Of a DNA stretch of 12,460 nucleotides, positions 12,115 through 12,460 are shown in pieces (the first letter of the stretch is position 1; each line of letters opens with the position of its first letter). The notes under the pieces are model-generated. The model saw nothing but the letters and a program-made list of their open reading frames with translations, was not told the DNA's origin and made no database searches. Source of the DNA: Nitrososphaerota archaeon (GTDB lineage Archaea; Thermoproteota; Nitrososphaeria; Nitrososphaerales; UBA183); contig JAFMAU010000054.1 in assembly GCA_029784825.1 (NCBI GenBank), forward strand, positions 1 to 12,460, in the 5' to 3' direction. The position numbers and the translations under genes were made by a program.

Positions 12115-12460
12115 ACATAGTGATAACGTCCGCGAAGGGGCTGGAGGCGAGGGCATCGGCCGAGTTCAAGGAAATCGCCCTCCTGTCTGGGATCAGGAAG
12201 CTGGTCATAGACAGGTCGGCCTACGACGGCGTCGTAGAGGTGGACGTCGAAGACCCCAAGGCCCTGCTTTCGTTCATCACTGACTACGTCCGTTCGGAGC
12301 CCTTCAGGGTCAGGTACATCCTGAGGATAATCCCGGTCAACCGCGTGGTTGACACCAAGCTGGAGGACATAGCGAAGGCGGTGAAGGAGCTCTCCGAGGC
12401 CATCGGCCCCGGCGAGACGTTCAGGATCACGATAGAAGCGAGAGAATCCCCCTACTCGGA
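12111..12460 (+). CDS. THUMP-domain RNA-binding protein, Tan1/COG1818-like (3' truncated by window edge)
   Basis: The first 116 residues are visible; the frame is still open at the window end. The sequence opens NIVITSAKGLEARASAEF and contains FRVRYILRIIPVNRVVD and FRITIEARESPYS. The last two are the characteristic THUMP strands, including the RI(I)PV/F-RIT-EAR pattern of stand-alone archaeal Tan1-like proteins. THUMP domains bind tRNA. Eukaryotic Tan1/THUMPD1 is the partner needed for N4-acetylcytidine formation in tRNA, and archaeal relatives are presumed to act similarly. The start is TTG 12111, overlapping the sua5 stop as TTGA, so the two genes are translationally coupled and both concern tRNA modification. 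No methyltransferase or ThiI catalytic domain is seen in the visible part, but one could follow beyond the edge. Confidence 0.8.
   Translation, partial: MNIVITSAKGLEARASAEFKEIALLSGIRKLVIDRSAYDGVVEVDVEDPKALLSFITDYVRSEPFRVRYILRIIPVNRVVDTKLEDIAKAVKELSEAIGPGETFRITIEARESPYS

Noticed and set aside
1..12460. Defence systems, CRISPR, insertion sequences or prophage
   Set aside because: No direct-repeat arrays, transposase/integrase motifs or phage genes were found. The HerA-like ATPase alone, without a nuclease or Sir2 partner, does not support a defence system.

Overview
This GC-rich window looks like chromosomal DNA of an archaeon. The evidence is an archaeal (DhnA-type) class I fructose-bisphosphate aldolase, a short archaeal-type triosephosphate isomerase, a HerA/DUF87-family ATPase, a stand-alone THUMP (Tan1/COG1818-like) protein, tRNA genes without encoded CCA, and A/T-rich TATA-like boxes lying about 21-30 bases upstream of start codons. 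That last spacing points to mostly leaderless transcripts. A Thr/Ser-rich stalk on a membrane-anchored surface protein and the overall gene mix suggest the TACK side (Thaumarchaeota/Nitrososphaeria- or Bathyarchaeia-like), but the lineage is an inference. I see no mobile elements, CRISPR arrays or phage genes.

Layout: (i) 3-212, the C-terminal end of a CBS-domain protein. (ii) 293-382, a minus-strand tRNA-Arg(CCG) with a 14-base insertion in the variable region, probably a non-canonical intron. (iii) 471-1916, a secreted, membrane-anchored six-repeat Kelch-like protein. (iv) 1955-4491, argS overlapping a phosphoserine-phosphatase-like HAD gene. (v) 4533-5663, a class V aminotransferase with its own promoter. 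(vi) 5756-5828, tRNA-Gln(CTG). (vii) 5893-7512, a HerA/DUF87 ATPase with a winged-helix-like region and a possible duplicated C-terminal module. (viii) 7556-9306, divergent fba and fbp. (ix) 9303-11442, minus-strand gdhA, tpiA and an unlisted 30-residue, extremely acidic mini-ORF. (x) 11506 to the end, Sua5/YrdC followed by a THUMP protein that runs off the window.

Functionally, three themes stand out. Triosephosphate isomerase, FBP aldolase and fructose-1,6-bisphosphatase are consecutive gluconeogenic steps, with glutamate dehydrogenase linking carbon to nitrogen. The HAD phosphatase and class V aminotransferase could supply two steps of the phosphorylated serine pathway. The translation theme covers ArgRS, two tRNAs, t6A synthesis (Sua5/YrdC) and a probable ac4C factor (Tan1-like).

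Most of the window is ordinary archaeal housekeeping. The items most worth a second look are the tRNA-Arg insertion, the acidic mini-ORF sharing a symmetric TATA box with sua5, the cysteine-paired six-blade Kelch protein, and the HerA-family protein with a possible repeated C-terminal module.
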